From NCBI RefSeq assembly GCF_015999465.1, contig NZ_CP065534.1:2542001-2606000 (forward strand): 64,000 bases of DNA. The letters run 5' to 3'. Positions 1-9,574 of this stretch are shown piece after piece. Position 1 is the first letter of the stretch; every line of letters begins with the position of its first letter. The position numbers and the translations under genes were made by a program. The stretch comes from Lonsdalea populi. Lineage in GTDB: Bacteria > Pseudomonadota > Gammaproteobacteria > Enterobacterales > Enterobacteriaceae. The notes beneath the pieces are model-generated. The model saw only the letters and a list, made by a program, of their open reading frames with translations. It had not been told where the DNA came from and searched no databases.

Positions 1-374
1 AAGCCGTTGTCAATCAGCTCGCCAATCGGCGAACGCGGTACTAATACGCGTTCATCGACGTAAAACTCCAGTCCGCAGAACCAGGCTTTGTGGGTGAGAT
101 AAGCGACGGGGATACGTTCGTTGATACGGCGGATCACGCGTTCCACAATGCGATGACGCTCGCCTGACGTCAGGCGAGCGCGGTACATGTCTTCGGGGAT
201 ATCGAGGGGAAGATACAGACTCGGCAGCACCAGTTGCAGCGCCTCATCCCAAGCGTTGTCGGTGCCATGACCGTAATAGACCTGTGCGGCGTTAAACCGA
301 CTGACCGTCCAACGCAACATATCCTGAAGGGTATGCAGATCGTTGACCGCTTCATCGACGAAAATTTTGTCCAA
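1..374 (-). CDS. prmB: PrmB, ribosomal protein L3 glutamine methyltransferase (N-terminal part)
   Basis: The gene runs off the left edge, so only about 124 N-terminal codons are present. The reading frame gives [20 protein letters not shown] followed by a [12 protein letters not shown] segment and [14 protein letters not shown], which I recognise as PrmB (YfcB). The family N5-methylates a glutamine of ribosomal protein L3 with SAM. The SAM-binding core lies outside the window. Translation most likely starts at a TTG (372-374), as I recall for the E. coli gene. It is divergent from smrB, with 161 bp between the starts. The prmB/smrB/sixA order matches E. coli, which supports the call. Confidence 0.9.
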   Translation of the reverse strand, partial: MDKIFVDEAVNDLHTLQDMLRWTVSRFNAAQVYYGHGTDNAWDEALQLVLPSLYLPLDIPEDMYRARLTSGERHRIVERVIRRINERIPVAYLTHKAWFCGLEFYVDERVLVPRSPIGELIDNG

Positions 375-535
375 GGTTGTCCTCCGCAGACATCTCTGAA
401 AATCAAATTGCCGCCTAGTTTGCCATGAAGCCTGCGACAAATCAGCAGATATCACCGTCCTGCGGCCCTTCAAACCTTAGCGCAAGGCGCAACAAAAGGT
501 ACACTTAGAAAAAACCAAGACAGAGTACAGCGCTG

Positions 536-1075
536 ATGAAAAACAAAGACAGGCTGGATGAGGAGGATCAGGCGATTTTTCGCGCGTCGGTCGCGGGCGC
601 CAGACGCTTGACTCAGGATACCTATCGCTATCAACCACCGCGCCGCAAGCCCTCAGAAGTAACGCCGCGCAAAGCGATGCAGGAGCAGCGCGACGCCTGC
701 TTTTATTTTTCGGATGAGTTTCAGCCGCTATTGGAGACCGATGGCCCGGTTCGTTACGTTCGCTCCGGCGCCAGCCACTATGAACTGAAAAAGCTGCGCA
801 GAGGGGATTATCCGCCGGAGCTGTTTTTGGATTTGCATGGTCTGACCCAACAAGAAGCCAAGCAGGAGCTGGGCGCGCTGCTGGCCGCCTGCCGCCGGGA
901 GCATGTCTACTGCGCCTGCGTCATGCACGGACATGGTAAACGTATTCTTAAACAGCAAACGCCGCTATGGCTTGCTCAGCATCCCGACGTATTGGCCTTC
1001 CATCAGGCCCCGCGCGAATTCGGCGGCGACGCCGCATTGCTCGTGCTGGTGACGCTGGATAGCAACGTTAGGTGA
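536..1075 (+). CDS. smrB: SmrB, Smr-domain endonuclease (ribosome rescue factor)
   Basis: This 179-aa protein has an N-terminal basic extension and a C-terminal Smr domain (about residues 95-175). The domain shows the DLHGLTQ motif and the [10 protein letters not shown] motif typical of the family. It closely resembles E. coli SmrB (YfcN), which cuts mRNA at collided ribosomes. The start is the ATG at 536; no better upstream start is seen. It lies divergent to prmB, and sixA faces it downstream, as in E. coli without the fad genes. Function is taken from the family. Confidence 0.93.
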   Translation: MKNKDRLDEEDQAIFRASVAGARRLTQDTYRYQPPRRKPSEVTPRKAMQEQRDACFYFSDEFQPLLETDGPVRYVRSGASHYELKKLRRGDYPPELFLDLHGLTQQEAKQELGALLAACRREHVYCACVMHGHGKRILKQQTPLWLAQHPDVLAFHQAPREFGGDAALLVLVTLDSNVR

Positions 1076-1309
1076 CGTCCCCAACATATCGGCGGCAGGT
1101 TACCGTCCCCTGTTCCTAAACTTTCCCTTGCGCATCGCCCTGCGCGTCGCGGAGTGAAATCACGCGCGCGGTTTTTAGATAGAGGCCAACCCTTGTGTTG
1201 CCAACATATAGCTTATGGGAAAAACCATCAGGGAGAGTATGGGAGAAACGTCGGGCGGTGCCGGTGAGCCCTGCAGCAAGGCATACCGGCCGATAAGACT
1301 AGCGCGGAC

Positions 1310-1801
1310 TTATTTGGCTTTGGCGGCTTTAGCGACAAGCTGGGCCGGGCTGACCTGCCACTGAAGCACTCCAGCGCCGGAAGCGTCGAACTGAACGTCA
1401 GCCACGGCCGAGGTGGCGAACATCGGGGCCGTTTCTTGCGGACACAGTGCCGCGACCAGGTAACCGACCAGCGGCAAATGCGAGATCACCAGCACAGCAC
1501 CCACGCCCTGAGAAGCCAGCAGCTCCAGATAGTCACGCACCTGTTCGGCGCAGCCGCCCGGCGTGAGCTCCGTCAGACACTCATCCTTAACCGGCAGTTG
1601 CCATACATCCCTGACGGCCTGCAGCGTTTGCTGAGCGCGCAGAAACGGGCTGACCAGAACGCGATCGATGTCGATACCCTGGCCAGACAACCAGACGGCC
1701 ATCTGACGAGATTCATCACATCCACGAGCACTGAGAGGACGAAGCGCATCACTGGCTGCGTCAGGTATCGCATCGCCGTGACGCATGATCAAAACTTGCA
1801 T
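1310..1801 (-). CDS. sixA: SixA, phosphohistidine phosphatase
   Basis: This 163-aa member of the histidine phosphatase superfamily has the RHG signature at residues 7-9 (MRHGDAIPDA) and a second catalytic histidine in VISHLPLVGYL. In E. coli, SixA dephosphorylates the HPt domain of ArcB and affects the nitrogen-related phosphotransferase system. The start is the ATG at 1801. In E. coli fadJ and fadI follow at this locus; here they are missing and yfcZ comes next after a gap of about 520 bp. Confidence 0.92.
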   Translation of the reverse strand: MQVLIMRHGDAIPDAASDALRPLSARGCDESRQMAVWLSGQGIDIDRVLVSPFLRAQQTLQAVRDVWQLPVKDECLTELTPGGCAEQVRDYLELLASQGVGAVLVISHLPLVGYLVAALCPQETAPMFATSAVADVQFDASGAGVLQWQVSPAQLVAKAAKAK

Positions 1802-2318
1802 ATTACACCGCTATATTGATGAAAGAGCTGTGTGCGTAACGAAGTGAAAGGCGGTGCCGACGCTCGTGCATCCGGCTGCGCCTGACCGACGAAAACACAC
1901 GGTTTAGGAGCTGATTGCTGGCGTTTTAACCAGACCGAAGCGCATTTTTTTACTCTAATTGGCTGCCGATAGCAACCTAACAACCGCCTCCGGCATGCAA
2001 TAAGCGAGTTTCTATGCAGAGAGAGCTGATGGTATTTACTGTTTTTCAGTCCGTTATCAACATTAACGTCAATCATCCACACAAAAACAAAACAACGTGT
2101 TGTTTTTGTGCTGACGTTAATCCGCATTTTGCCGCGCCATCAGACGTTGGCCCGCCTATTAAGATCGATACCTTTCAGCATAGTTCGGCACATGCTTTGC
2201 GGGGGATATTCTCGCAAGAGAATCCCCTTAAAAAATCAGCATAATCTTGGATCAGGGAACGACGCCGGGCGATCCGGCGATCGTTATTCGGCGGGAGGCT
2301 TCCTTCGAGATGAAAAGC
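1802..2318. other. gene-poor gap between sixA and yfcZ
   Basis: About 520 bp without a convincing gene. Open frames here lack ribosome sites and resemble no family I know. The gap contains a large bipartite inverted repeat at 2062-2121, described separately. In E. coli this interval is occupied by fadJ and fadI, so it may be a deletion scar. No remnant of either gene was recognised. Confidence 0.5.
2062..2121. repeat. bipartite inverted repeat (60 bp)
   Basis: Outer arms of 10 bp (2062-2071 ATTAACGTCA and 2112-2121) are perfect reverse complements. Inside them are 11-bp perfect arms (2080-2090 CACAAAAACAA and 2100-2110) around a 9-nt loop. The two stems are joined asymmetrically, by 8 nt on one side and 1 nt on the other. 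It lies in a gap without genes. It could be a cruciform, a transcription terminator for neighbouring transcripts, or the trace of a small mobile element. Confidence 0.7.
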
Positions 2319-2615
2319 TTAGCGCAGGCCCAACTGGAAAATCAGTGTTTCCGCCTGGCACGAGAAGGTGAAATCCATATTCATCTTCACACCGCCCTCT
2401 ACATCGGCAAACGTGCTGTCGATAACGCAAGGATCCGATTCCACGGAACGCGCTTTGTCGGTCAACACCTTTTGCATAGCTTCCGCTTCGGCGCGGTCAG
2501 AAAACACACGGCTGTACGAGGCTGTGCAATCGGTATTGTCCATAATGGTACCGACATCGACACAGCAACAGGCGGCCGTTTCTTCAGCGTTGCATTTGTT
2601 TATTGGATTTGTCAT
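2319..2615 (-). CDS. yfcZ: YfcZ/YiiS family protein
   Basis: This 98-aa protein resembles E. coli YfcZ (DUF406), including the CCCVDVGTIMDN and DCTASYSRVF segments and the C-terminal IFQLGLR. Its biochemical role is unknown. It is cysteine-rich near the N-terminus. The start at 2615 has an AGGAG ribosome site about 8 nt upstream. It is divergent from fadL, the same arrangement as in E. coli, and a FadR-like site lies between the two. Confidence 0.9.
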   Translation of the reverse strand: MTNPINKCNAEETAACCCVDVGTIMDNTDCTASYSRVFSDRAEAEAMQKVLTDKARSVESDPCVIDSTFADVEGGVKMNMDFTFSCQAETLIFQLGLR

Positions 2616-2881
2616 TACAAGGCTCCTCTGCGGTCATACCCGGATGCCAGGTATGTTCCGTATCGTAAAAGGTCATTTCGGCTTTATTTTACCCGCCGTG
2701 ACGCCGCAGCACTAGGACTTACTGAAGCTATGAATATTAACGACGCCTGACTTCTGCCGCCCCTCTCCTGCCATAATGCCGTCATCTTCCCTCGTCTGCG
2801 AAAATCCCTTAAGTATCGCCCCGTTATTTAACAAAATAAAAACAATTAAAGACCTAAATACTGACAATCGAATCTTTTTGT

Positions 2882-2898
2882 AACTGGTCTGATTTGTC
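2882..2898. promoter_or_regulatory. probable FadR operator upstream of fadL
   Basis: The 17-mer AACTGGTCTGATTTGTC resembles known FadR operators (compare the AACTGATCGGACTTGTT core I recall for fabA). It lies about 90 bp before the fadL start in the yfcZ-fadL intergenic region. FadR represses fadL in E. coli and is released by long-chain acyl-CoA. Assignment is by motif similarity only. Confidence 0.6.
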
Positions 2899-2989
2899 AT
2901 AAAGAGTAGCCAACCTACAATGCGCGTCCTTTTGTTACAGTTTCACGAAGTAACAGTGCTCAACAACAAAGAATAATGAGGTTTTGGTC

Positions 2990-4306
2990 ATGCACCAGAA
3001 AGGCCTGCTGAGAAAAACATCGCTTGCTGTGGCTCTAGCGCTGTTATCCAGCCATGCACCCGCCGCAGGTTTCCAGCTTAATGAATACTCCTCGTCGGGC
3101 CTGGGACGAGCATTCTCAGGCGAAGGCGCCGTCGCCGATAACGCGACGTCCGGCAGCCGCAACCCCGCGACCATGGCCTTATTCGACCGCCCTGCGTTCT
3201 CTATCGGCGCCATTTATATCGACCCGGATGTTAACCTGCAGGGCAAAAACTCCCTGACGGGCCGCGGCGATACCGGCGCACATAATATCGCGCCAGCGCA
3301 GTGGGTGCCGAACCTGCACTACATTATGCCACTGAACGATCGTTGGTCCGTGGGCACATCCGCCGTGACTAACTATGGGCTGTCGACAGAGTTTCCCTCC
3401 GACTACGCCGCGGGCTCCATCGGCGGCACGACTAAGCTGATGACATCAAACCTTAACCTTAGCGCCGCTTATCGCCTGAACCAGCACTTCAGCCTCGGAC
3501 TAGGCGTTGACGCAGTCTATGCGAAAGCAAAAATTGTGCGTACCGCCGGCGAATTGGCCTATATCCCCGTATCAAGAGGCGGTCTGGCGGGCGTGGTTAA
3601 CGGCCCCTCTTCCGAGATTGCCCATCTGGAGGGCGAGGAGTGGGGTTATGGCTGGAATGCCGGTATTTTGTACGAAGTCGACGATAATAACCGCATCGGC
3701 TTGACCTATCGTTCCAAAGTCGACATCGACTTCAAGGGCGATTATAAAAACGACCTGCCCCGCGTTATCGCGACCAGCACTACAACGGGCACCGGCGGCC
3801 AGTACATTCCTGGCGCGCTGACGCTTTCGCTGCCGGAAATGTGGGAATTCTCCACCTATCATCGCGTCGCGCCGAAATGGGCGGTTCATTACAGCTTCAC
3901 TTACACCAGTTGGAGCCAGTTCGAAGAGCTGAGAGCCACCGGCAGTAACAATCGACAGTTGTTCGAGAAGCAGGAACATTTCCGCGACGCGTCTCGTATG
4001 GCGCTCGGCACCACTTACTATTATGACGACACCTGGACTTTCCGTACCGGTATCGCGTTTGACGATAGCCCGGTACCGGCGGAGAACCGCTCTGTATCGA
4101 TCCCCGACCAGGACCGTTTCTGGATTAGCGCCGGCACCACCTACGCATTCAACAAAGATGCCTCCGTCGATCTGGGTATCTCTTACATGCATGGTAAAAC
4201 CGTGACCATCAATGAAAAAGTGGCCGACAACTCGCCGGCGACCTATAGCTTCACCTCAAAAGGCACCGCTTGGCTGTACGGCATCAACCTGAACTATCGC
4301 TTCTGA
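2990..4306 (+). CDS. fadL: FadL, long-chain fatty acid outer-membrane transporter
   Basis: This 438-aa precursor has a signal peptide (about residues 1-25, cleaved after PAA before GFQLNEYSS). The mature N-terminus carries the plug segment with [13 protein letters not shown], including the NPA motif of FadL. The rest alternates as expected for a 14-strand barrel and ends in an aromatic residue (LNYRF). I chose the ATG at 2990, with TGAGG about 9 nt upstream, over a TTG two codons earlier. It imports exogenous long-chain fatty acids. A FadR-like site lies upstream and a bidirectional terminator downstream. Confidence 0.95.
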   Translation: MHQKGLLRKTSLAVALALLSSHAPAAGFQLNEYSSSGLGRAFSGEGAVADNATSGSRNPATMALFDRPAFSIGAIYIDPDVNLQGKNSLTGRGDTGAHNIAPAQWVPNLHYIMPLNDRWSVGTSAVTNYGLSTEFPSDYAAGSIGGTTKLMTSNLNLSAAYRLNQHFSLGLGVDAVYAKAKIVRTAGELAYIPVSRGGLAGVVNGPSSEIAHLEGEEWGYGWNAGILYEVDDNNRIGLTYRSKVDIDFKGDYKNDLPRVIATSTTTGTGGQYIPGALTLSLPEMWEFSTYHRVAPKWAVHYSFTYTSWSQFEELRATGSNNRQLFEKQEHFRDASRMALGTTYYYDDTWTFRTGIAFDDSPVPAENRSVSIPDQDRFWISAGTTYAFNKDASVDLGISYMHGKTVTINEKVADNSPATYSFTSKGTAWLYGINLNYRF

Positions 4307-4374
4307 TAAGTTTACCCCGCGCCTGGGTTTTTCAGCGCGCGGAGACACGTTATGAACGTTCGTCTTCGAGACGA

Positions 4375-4407
4375 TTAAAAAAGGCCGCTTACGCGGCCTT
4401 AATTTAT
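4375..4407. terminator. bidirectional terminator between fadL and mqo
   Basis: Perfect 8-bp stem (AAGGCCGC 4381-4388 with GCGGCCTT 4393-4400) and a TTAC loop. A-rich sequence precedes it and T-rich sequence follows it, so it can stop both fadL (+) and mqo (-) transcripts. It sits in the convergent gap. Confidence 0.88.
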
Positions 4408-4423
4408 TGAAACAGAATCGGAG

Positions 4424-5995
4424 TTACTCCGGTTTCACTTCCATATAGTTAAGTTTCAGGGTGCTGCTGGTGTAGCGACGGATCTTATTGGTCAGCTCAA
4501 TATCGCCATCCAGTTTTTCACCGTAGGAAGGAATGATTTCCTTCAGCTTAGCCTGCCATTCCGGCGTCGTGATTTGGGTTTTAAAGACCTTCTTCAGCAC
4601 GTCCAGCATAATCGGAGCAGCGGTAGAAGCGCCCGGAGATGCGCCCAACAGTGCAGCGATGGTGCCGTCCTGAGAGCTGACGATTTCGGTCCCCAGTTTC
4701 AGAACGCCGCCTTTATCTGCATCTTTCTTGATAACCTGTACACGCTGACCGGCAACGCTCAGCTTCCAATCTTCTTTCTTCGCGTTGGGGAAGTATTCCT
4801 GCAATGCAGCGAAGCGATCGTCGTCGTTCATCATCACCTGGCTGATCAGGTATTTCACCAGATCGAAGTTATCCAAACCGACATGCACCATTGGCACGAA
4901 GTTTGAGGTGCTGACTGATGCGAACAAGTCCCACAGCGAACCATTTTTCAGGAATTTGCTGGAGAAGGTCGCGAACGGCCCAAACAACAAGACTTGTTTC
5001 CCGTTGAAGATACGGGTGTCCAGATGGGGAACGGACATCGGCGGAGCCCCCACGGACGCTTTACCGTAGACCTTCGCCATGTGACGTTTCACGACATCAG
5101 GATTGTCCATCACCAGAAACTCGCCGCCGACCGGGAAGCCGCCGTAGTTATCCGCTTCAGGAATACCGGATTTCTGCAGCAGTTGCAGCGCCGCACCGCC
5201 TGCGCCGATGAAGACAAATTTCGTTTTGATCACGCTTTCTTTGCCATCATTCTTCAGATCGGCAACCACCACGTTCCAGGTGTTATCACTGTTACGTTTC
5301 AGGTCGCGAACTTCATGATTAAGCTGCAAAGAGAAGTTCGGGTTCTGCTTCATGGAGTCAACCAACTGGCGAGTCACTTCGCCATAATTGACGTCGGTAC
5401 CAATCGGCATACGGGTTGCCGCGACTTTCTGATTCGGATCGCGGCCTTCCATCACCAGCGGCGCCCACTGTTTAATAGTGTTGACATCGTTGGTGAATTC
5501 CATACCGCGGAAGAGCGTACTGTGCTGCAGCGCGTTGTAGCGTTTGTGCAGGAAGTCGACATTGTCGTCGCCCCAGACAAAGCTAATGTGGGGAACGCTA
5601 TTGATAAAAGAGGTAGGATCCTTCATCACGTTATTTTTAACCTGATAGGACCAGAACTGGCGAGAGATTTCAAATGCTTCGCTTATTTCAACGGCTTTGA
5701 CGATTTCGATCGAGCCATCGGGTTTTTCCGGGGTATAGTTCAACTCCATAAAAGCAGAGTGCCCGGTACCCGCATTATTCCAGCCGTTTGAACTTTCCTG
5801 GGCAACGTTATCCATACGCTCGACCATGTTAATGGTCCAGTTGGGCTCCAGCTCTTGCAGGTAGGTACCCAATGTTGCACTCATAACGCCGCCGCCGATC
5901 AGTACTACATCCACGGTTTTATCCTCTTCTGCCACAGCAGATTGCGTTACTCCCATGATCCCTAAACAGAGGACCGAAATGAGTAGTTTTTTCAT
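4424..5995 (-). CDS. mqo: Mqo, malate:quinone oxidoreductase
   Basis: This 523-aa FAD-dependent membrane-associated enzyme oxidises L-malate to oxaloacetate and passes electrons to quinone. After a hydrophobic N-terminal segment (residues 1-22) comes the dinucleotide-binding motif [14 protein letters not shown] at about 30-43. The family blocks [27 protein letters not shown] and [15 protein letters not shown] follow. The start at 5995 has only a weak ribosome site. In E. coli mqo is elsewhere; here it sits between fadL and mlaA, so the neighbourhood has been rearranged. Confidence 0.95.
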   Translation of the reverse strand: MKKLLISVLCLGIMGVTQSAVAEEDKTVDVVLIGGGVMSATLGTYLQELEPNWTINMVERMDNVAQESSNGWNNAGTGHSAFMELNYTPEKPDGSIEIVKAVEISEAFEISRQFWSYQVKNNVMKDPTSFINSVPHISFVWGDDNVDFLHKRYNALQHSTLFRGMEFTNDVNTIKQWAPLVMEGRDPNQKVAATRMPIGTDVNYGEVTRQLVDSMKQNPNFSLQLNHEVRDLKRNSDNTWNVVVADLKNDGKESVIKTKFVFIGAGGAALQLLQKSGIPEADNYGGFPVGGEFLVMDNPDVVKRHMAKVYGKASVGAPPMSVPHLDTRIFNGKQVLLFGPFATFSSKFLKNGSLWDLFASVSTSNFVPMVHVGLDNFDLVKYLISQVMMNDDDRFAALQEYFPNAKKEDWKLSVAGQRVQVIKKDADKGGVLKLGTEIVSSQDGTIAALLGASPGASTAAPIMLDVLKKVFKTQITTPEWQAKLKEIIPSYGEKLDGDIELTNKIRRYTSSTLKLNYMEVKPE

Positions 5996-6299
5996 GCTTT
6001 ACATCTCTTAATGTGAATTGTTATCCCTGCAGGTGAAACAAAGTCATCCCATCCCGACGAGCAAGATAGCGGTACAGAAGTGGTGAAAGAGCAATAAGAC
6101 TGCTTTTGGTCAGAATACGCTAGCTCAAAACGAGCCTGTCTGCCCTTCAGAGCTGCTGAAACGTCACTCTCACAATCAGGGTAGCATTATTGTTACATGG
6201 CTGATGAAAATAAATTTATGTAATTAAATAAACATTCAACAGACCGGTAACTTCTCACAAACAAACTTCTATGTGAAGATCTAAAAGACAAGCCATAAA
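5996..6299. other. mqo upstream region
   Basis: About 300 bp between the mqo start and the mlaA terminator. It is AT-rich around 6190-6300 and should hold the mqo promoter. I recognise no gene and no confident operator. Confidence 0.4.
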
Positions 6300-6330
6300 A
6301 AAACAGCAAAAAGGGACGCCCGAAGGCGCC
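6300..6330 (-). terminator. terminator of mlaA
   Basis: Read on the minus strand, a GGCGCC/GGCGTCC stem with a TTCG tetraloop and one bulged base is followed by a run of five T and a second T-rich stretch. On the plus strand the arms are 6313-6320 and 6325-6330. It lies about 30 bp after the mlaA stop. Confidence 0.7.
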
Positions 6331-6357
6331 GAAAAAATGTCGGTGCGAGGCGTGTAT

Positions 6358-7119
6358 TTATTGCGCATCGATTTCCTGAAGACTGCCTTCAATTTCTTTG
6401 GCATTCGGGTTCACCGGCGGCGGCGCGGCACCACCGCTAGCCAGGAAATCATGCCGCTGGAAATAGGCCTCACGCACCATCAGATAAGGATCGGATGAGT
6501 TCTTCAACAGAGCGTCGGAATCCAACAGCTGAGCGCGCGTCTCCAGCCCTTCAATCATCCATTTACCTGCGGACATCCAGAATGTCAGGTAGCTCAGCGG
6601 AGGATAGAGCGTATCAACCACATTCCCGCCGTCTTCTCGCAGCGTCGCGCTGCCGTATCCCGGCAACACCACGTAGGGACCGTAGGCCACATCGTAATGC
6701 CCCAACGTGCTTCCAAAGCGACGAGGCTCCTCTTTTTTCGCGAGCTTGGGGTTAGCCATGGTCGCGACGTCAATCAGACCGCCCATCCCGACGATAGTAT
6801 TAAGGAAGAAACGGTTAAAATGGATCATTGCTTCATACGGCTTGCCTTCGGCGAAATAGTTCACCATCGCGGCCGGTTCCGACAGGTTGTCGAAAAAGTT
6901 CGTCAACCCGTTACGGGCGGGGTGCGGGACGTAATCACGCCAGACAACAGCGGCGGGGCGCACCAGATAGGGGTCCAACAGATAATAGTTAAAGCTGAAC
7001 ATGCTTCGGTTGAAACCTTCCAGAGGATCTGAACGCCCCTGCTGCGTGGTATCTCTGGAACTGGCGCACGCAACGAGCAACAGACTTGCTAAAACCACTC
7101 CCCCGAGGCGGAAATTCAT
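6358..7119 (-). CDS. mlaA: MlaA (VacJ), outer-membrane lipid-asymmetry lipoprotein
   Basis: A 253-aa lipoprotein with lipobox LLLVAC (Cys18), followed by GRSDPLEGFNRSMFSFNYYL and DYVPHPARNGLTNF, which are diagnostic for MlaA. With a porin it removes phospholipids mislocalised to the outer leaflet and hands them to MlaC. I chose the ATG at 7119 because AGGGAG is about 7 nt upstream; an ATG two codons earlier is too close to it. Neighbouring fadL and yfdC match the E. coli order. Confidence 0.94.
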   Translation of the reverse strand: MNFRLGGVVLASLLLVACASSRDTTQQGRSDPLEGFNRSMFSFNYYLLDPYLVRPAAVVWRDYVPHPARNGLTNFFDNLSEPAAMVNYFAEGKPYEAMIHFNRFFLNTIVGMGGLIDVATMANPKLAKKEEPRRFGSTLGHYDVAYGPYVVLPGYGSATLREDGGNVVDTLYPPLSYLTFWMSAGKWMIEGLETRAQLLDSDALLKNSSDPYLMVREAYFQRHDFLASGGAAPPPVNPNAKEIEGSLQEIDAQ

Positions 7120-7642
7120 AACCATTCTCCCTGCTTAATTTTGTATGCTCTTATAAAGAAGCATCGTTTACCGACTGAGGCGGAAACGTCATGCCGCATT
7201 TAGTGTATCACCATACGATAAATTCATGCCCGCTGCGTTAACCGGCAACAGCGTGCCGATGTACGTTTTCATCCCAGAGAGAGACTGTTGGCTTCGACCG
7301 TTTCAGTTCCAGCATGGATGAATACAGCGATATGGCCTGAAACCATCAGTAAAGCCGTCAAAGTCACAGCGGGAAGCGGTCTGTCTCAACGCCATCACCA
7401 TAAAATCATTTAAGACGCAAAAGCTGACACCCTTCTCCACCCTCCAGAGTCATTAACGCGGACGGCGGCCAGCCCGATTTTGCCCAAACGTGGCCTGAGC
7501 GATGCGACGCTGCGTCATGACGGGGTCAGCTCATGGTCGAACTGCATCATGTCTATCTTTCTGAAAAAAAATCGCTGCGATGAAGACTGACTATGCTTAT
7601 AGGTCAGTTCCCGCCTACACGATGCTAACGGAAAAATCAGTG
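7120..7642. other. intergenic region mlaA-yfdC
   Basis: About 520 bp between divergent mlaA and yfdC. It must contain both promoters. I see no recognisable gene, strong hairpin or operator. The in-frame extension of yfdC upstream of 7643 does not look conserved. Confidence 0.35.
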
Positions 7643-8545
7643 ATGAATGATCCTCGTTCAACAAATAGTCGAAGCGTAGAAAGTGACGAAAGCGGCCAGG
7701 GACAAAATATCGTTGTGGATGAAGATTCCCTGCCCTCCCCGGCCGCAGCTATCCATGAGCGTATCCGGCAGGAAGGTCAAAAAGAGCTGGTGAGGGATGG
7801 CAGAGCGCTTTTGTGGTCCGCCATCGCCGCCGGGCTTTCGATGGGGACATCGCTCATCGCCATGGGACTGCTTCACGCCGAGCTGAAAGGCGTGACCGGA
7901 GCGCACCTGTTGGAGAGTTTCGGGTACACGTTGGGCTTTATCATCGTCATCATGGCGCGCCAGCAGCTGTTCACGGAAAACACCGTCACGGCCGTACTGC
8001 CGATTATGCATCAGCCCAGCGTACATAACTTTCGCCTGCTATTACGCCTGTGGGGGATTGTCCTGTTCGGGAATCTCATCGGTACCGCATTGGCCGCGCT
8101 GGGTTATACGGCACTGCCCGTATTCAGCGCAGAGGTTCGCCATGCGTTCTCTGATATCGCCCTGCACGTAATGGAGAATCCGCCGGAAGAGATGTTCGCA
8201 AACGCCATGGTCTCCGGCTGGATCATCGCCACAATGGTGTGGATGCTGCCGAACGCCGGTAACGCAAAAATTCTAGTAATTATCATCATGACCTGGCTTA
8301 TCTCCGCCAGTAACCTGACGCATATTGTCGCGGGCGCGACTGAGATTTTTTATTTGGTCTTCAATCAGCAACTGTCGTGGCAGGCTTTCATCTGGCCTTT
8401 CGCTCTGCCGACGTTGGCGGGCAACATTATCGGCGGAACCTTTGTTTTCGCGCTGATCAGCCATGCCCAAATCCGCAGCGACCTGCCGGACAAGGACAAA
8501 AAAGCCGTCAGACTTAACGATGAAAAGGACGACCGATCGCGTTGA
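7643..8545 (+). CDS. yfdC: YfdC, formate/nitrite transporter-family membrane protein
   Basis: This 300-aa inner-membrane protein resembles E. coli YfdC (segments AIHERIRQEG, LLWSAIAAGLSMG, IVIMARQQLFTENTVTAVLP and FALPTLAGNIIGGTFVFALI). It has an acidic cytoplasmic N-terminus and about six membrane segments. Family members conduct small anions such as formate or nitrite, but YfdC's substrate is unknown. The start is uncertain: ATGs at 7580, 7622 and 7643 are in frame. I prefer 7643 because the length then matches the family. tRNA-Arg follows, as in E. coli. Confidence 0.88.
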   Translation: MNDPRSTNSRSVESDESGQGQNIVVDEDSLPSPAAAIHERIRQEGQKELVRDGRALLWSAIAAGLSMGTSLIAMGLLHAELKGVTGAHLLESFGYTLGFIIVIMARQQLFTENTVTAVLPIMHQPSVHNFRLLLRLWGIVLFGNLIGTALAALGYTALPVFSAEVRHAFSDIALHVMENPPEEMFANAMVSGWIIATMVWMLPNAGNAKILVIIIMTWLISASNLTHIVAGATEIFYLVFNQQLSWQAFIWPFALPTLAGNIIGGTFVFALISHAQIRSDLPDKDKKAVRLNDEKDDRSR

Positions 8546-8603
8546 AGTGGTGGAGGAATGAGCAAACGCACCGCCAAGTGCTTATGGACGCGATTAAATT
8601 GAG

Positions 8604-8609
8604 TATAAT
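8604..8609 (+). promoter_or_regulatory. -10 element of the tRNA-Arg (CCU) promoter
   Basis: A perfect TATAAT lies 13 bp before the tRNA and is followed by a GC-rich discriminator (gcccgccagcc) typical of stringently controlled stable-RNA promoters. The -35 region at the expected distance is poor. Confidence 0.65.
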
Positions 8610-8622
8610 GCCCGCCAGCCGT

Positions 8623-8697
8623 GTCCCCATAGTTAAATGGATATAACGAGCCCCTCCTAAGGGCTAGTTGTAGGTTCGATTCCTGCTGGGGACGCCA
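8623..8697 (+). tRNA. argW: tRNA-Arg, anticodon CCU
   Basis: A 75-nt gene including the encoded CCA. The acceptor stem GTCCCCA pairs with TGGGGAC, the anticodon stem-loop is AGCCC-CTCCTAA-GGGCT (anticodon CCT) and the T arm is GTAGG-TTCGATT-CCTGC. It corresponds to E. coli argW, next to yfdC and a well-known integration site for phages. An AT-rich segment with an orphan hcp follows directly. Confidence 0.97.
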
Positions 8698-9079
8698 TCA
8701 CGACGCGAATCTAAAAGAACATTCCAGCCTCAAACCCCCTACTTACAAGCACCCACTAGTGAACCGAAGTGAATTGACTGTAACGCTTTTTTGTGGGCAT
8801 AGATCCTCAATATCAACCACAATGACATAACGTTGGTCGGTATTGACATAAAAGCGGTCAACCTATTGATCTTTAAGCAAGTCCTTTAGCTATAAGACGA
8901 TGCAGTCACTATCGGGACAAAAATAAAATTCTACATAGCCAAATTTTTATTTATAGATTGTCATTATTTTATATTTCTTATTGACTACACATATAGATAG
9001 CGTAGATATTAATCATTCAAAAGAATAAAATGATTTCTTATGTTTAACTATATTTTTCAGGATGGTCCAAGGAGTGACT
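8698..9079. other. AT-rich leader between tRNA-Arg (CCU) and hcp
   Basis: About 380 bp, markedly more AT-rich than the yfdC side. No integrase, gene or copy of the tRNA 3' end was recognised. It probably holds the hcp promoter. Confidence 0.4.
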
Positions 9080-9574
9080 ATGTCTAACATGATATATTTA
9101 AAGTTAACAGGGGAAAAACAAGGATTAATATCTGAAGGTTGTTCAAACATAAACTCTAACGGGAACCGGCTTTACCTTTCCCATGACAATGAAATATTCA
9201 TCTGCAAACTGATAAATACATTATCACTGGAGAAAGATGATCCCTTTCGGCATATCGACATAATAAAGCCTATCGATAAATCCACGCCGCTTTTAGTCAA
9301 TGCATTGAATGGAAAAGAGCGGCTACTCTGTGAGTTTTTATTTTACCGAACGGCTGAATACGGTAGGAATGAGCTGTATTTCAAATTAACTTTAGAGAAC
9401 GCAATCCTAACCGATATTCGCTTTTCATACCCTAACTCTATGTTAAATATGGATTATCATCCGCAAGAGAGCGTATCGTTCGCCTACTCATCGGCCACCC
9501 TCGAGCATGTGAAAGGACAAACACGCTCACTGCCGATGAGAAATGAAATAGTACAGCAAAGTGATTATATTTAG
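9080..9574 (+). CDS. hcp: orphan Hcp-family protein (type VI secretion tube/effector carrier)
   Basis: This 164-aa protein has the hallmarks of the Hcp family: MIYLKLTGEKQGLISEGCS at the N-terminus, IIKPIDKSTPLLVNAL in the middle, and the FYR...YGRNELYFKLTLENA stretch. Hcp hexamers form the inner tube of the T6SS and carry effectors. The ATG at 9080 is preceded by AAGGAG, better than an ATG 18 nt earlier. No other T6SS gene is in the window, so it is an orphan. Its AT-rich composition and position beside tRNA-Arg suggest transfer. The N-terminal half contains substitutions relative to what I recall as consensus, so tube assembly is not certain. Confidence 0.85.
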   Translation: MSNMIYLKLTGEKQGLISEGCSNINSNGNRLYLSHDNEIFICKLINTLSLEKDDPFRHIDIIKPIDKSTPLLVNALNGKERLLCEFLFYRTAEYGRNELYFKLTLENAILTDIRFSYPNSMLNMDYHPQESVSFAYSSATLEHVKGQTRSLPMRNEIVQQSDYI

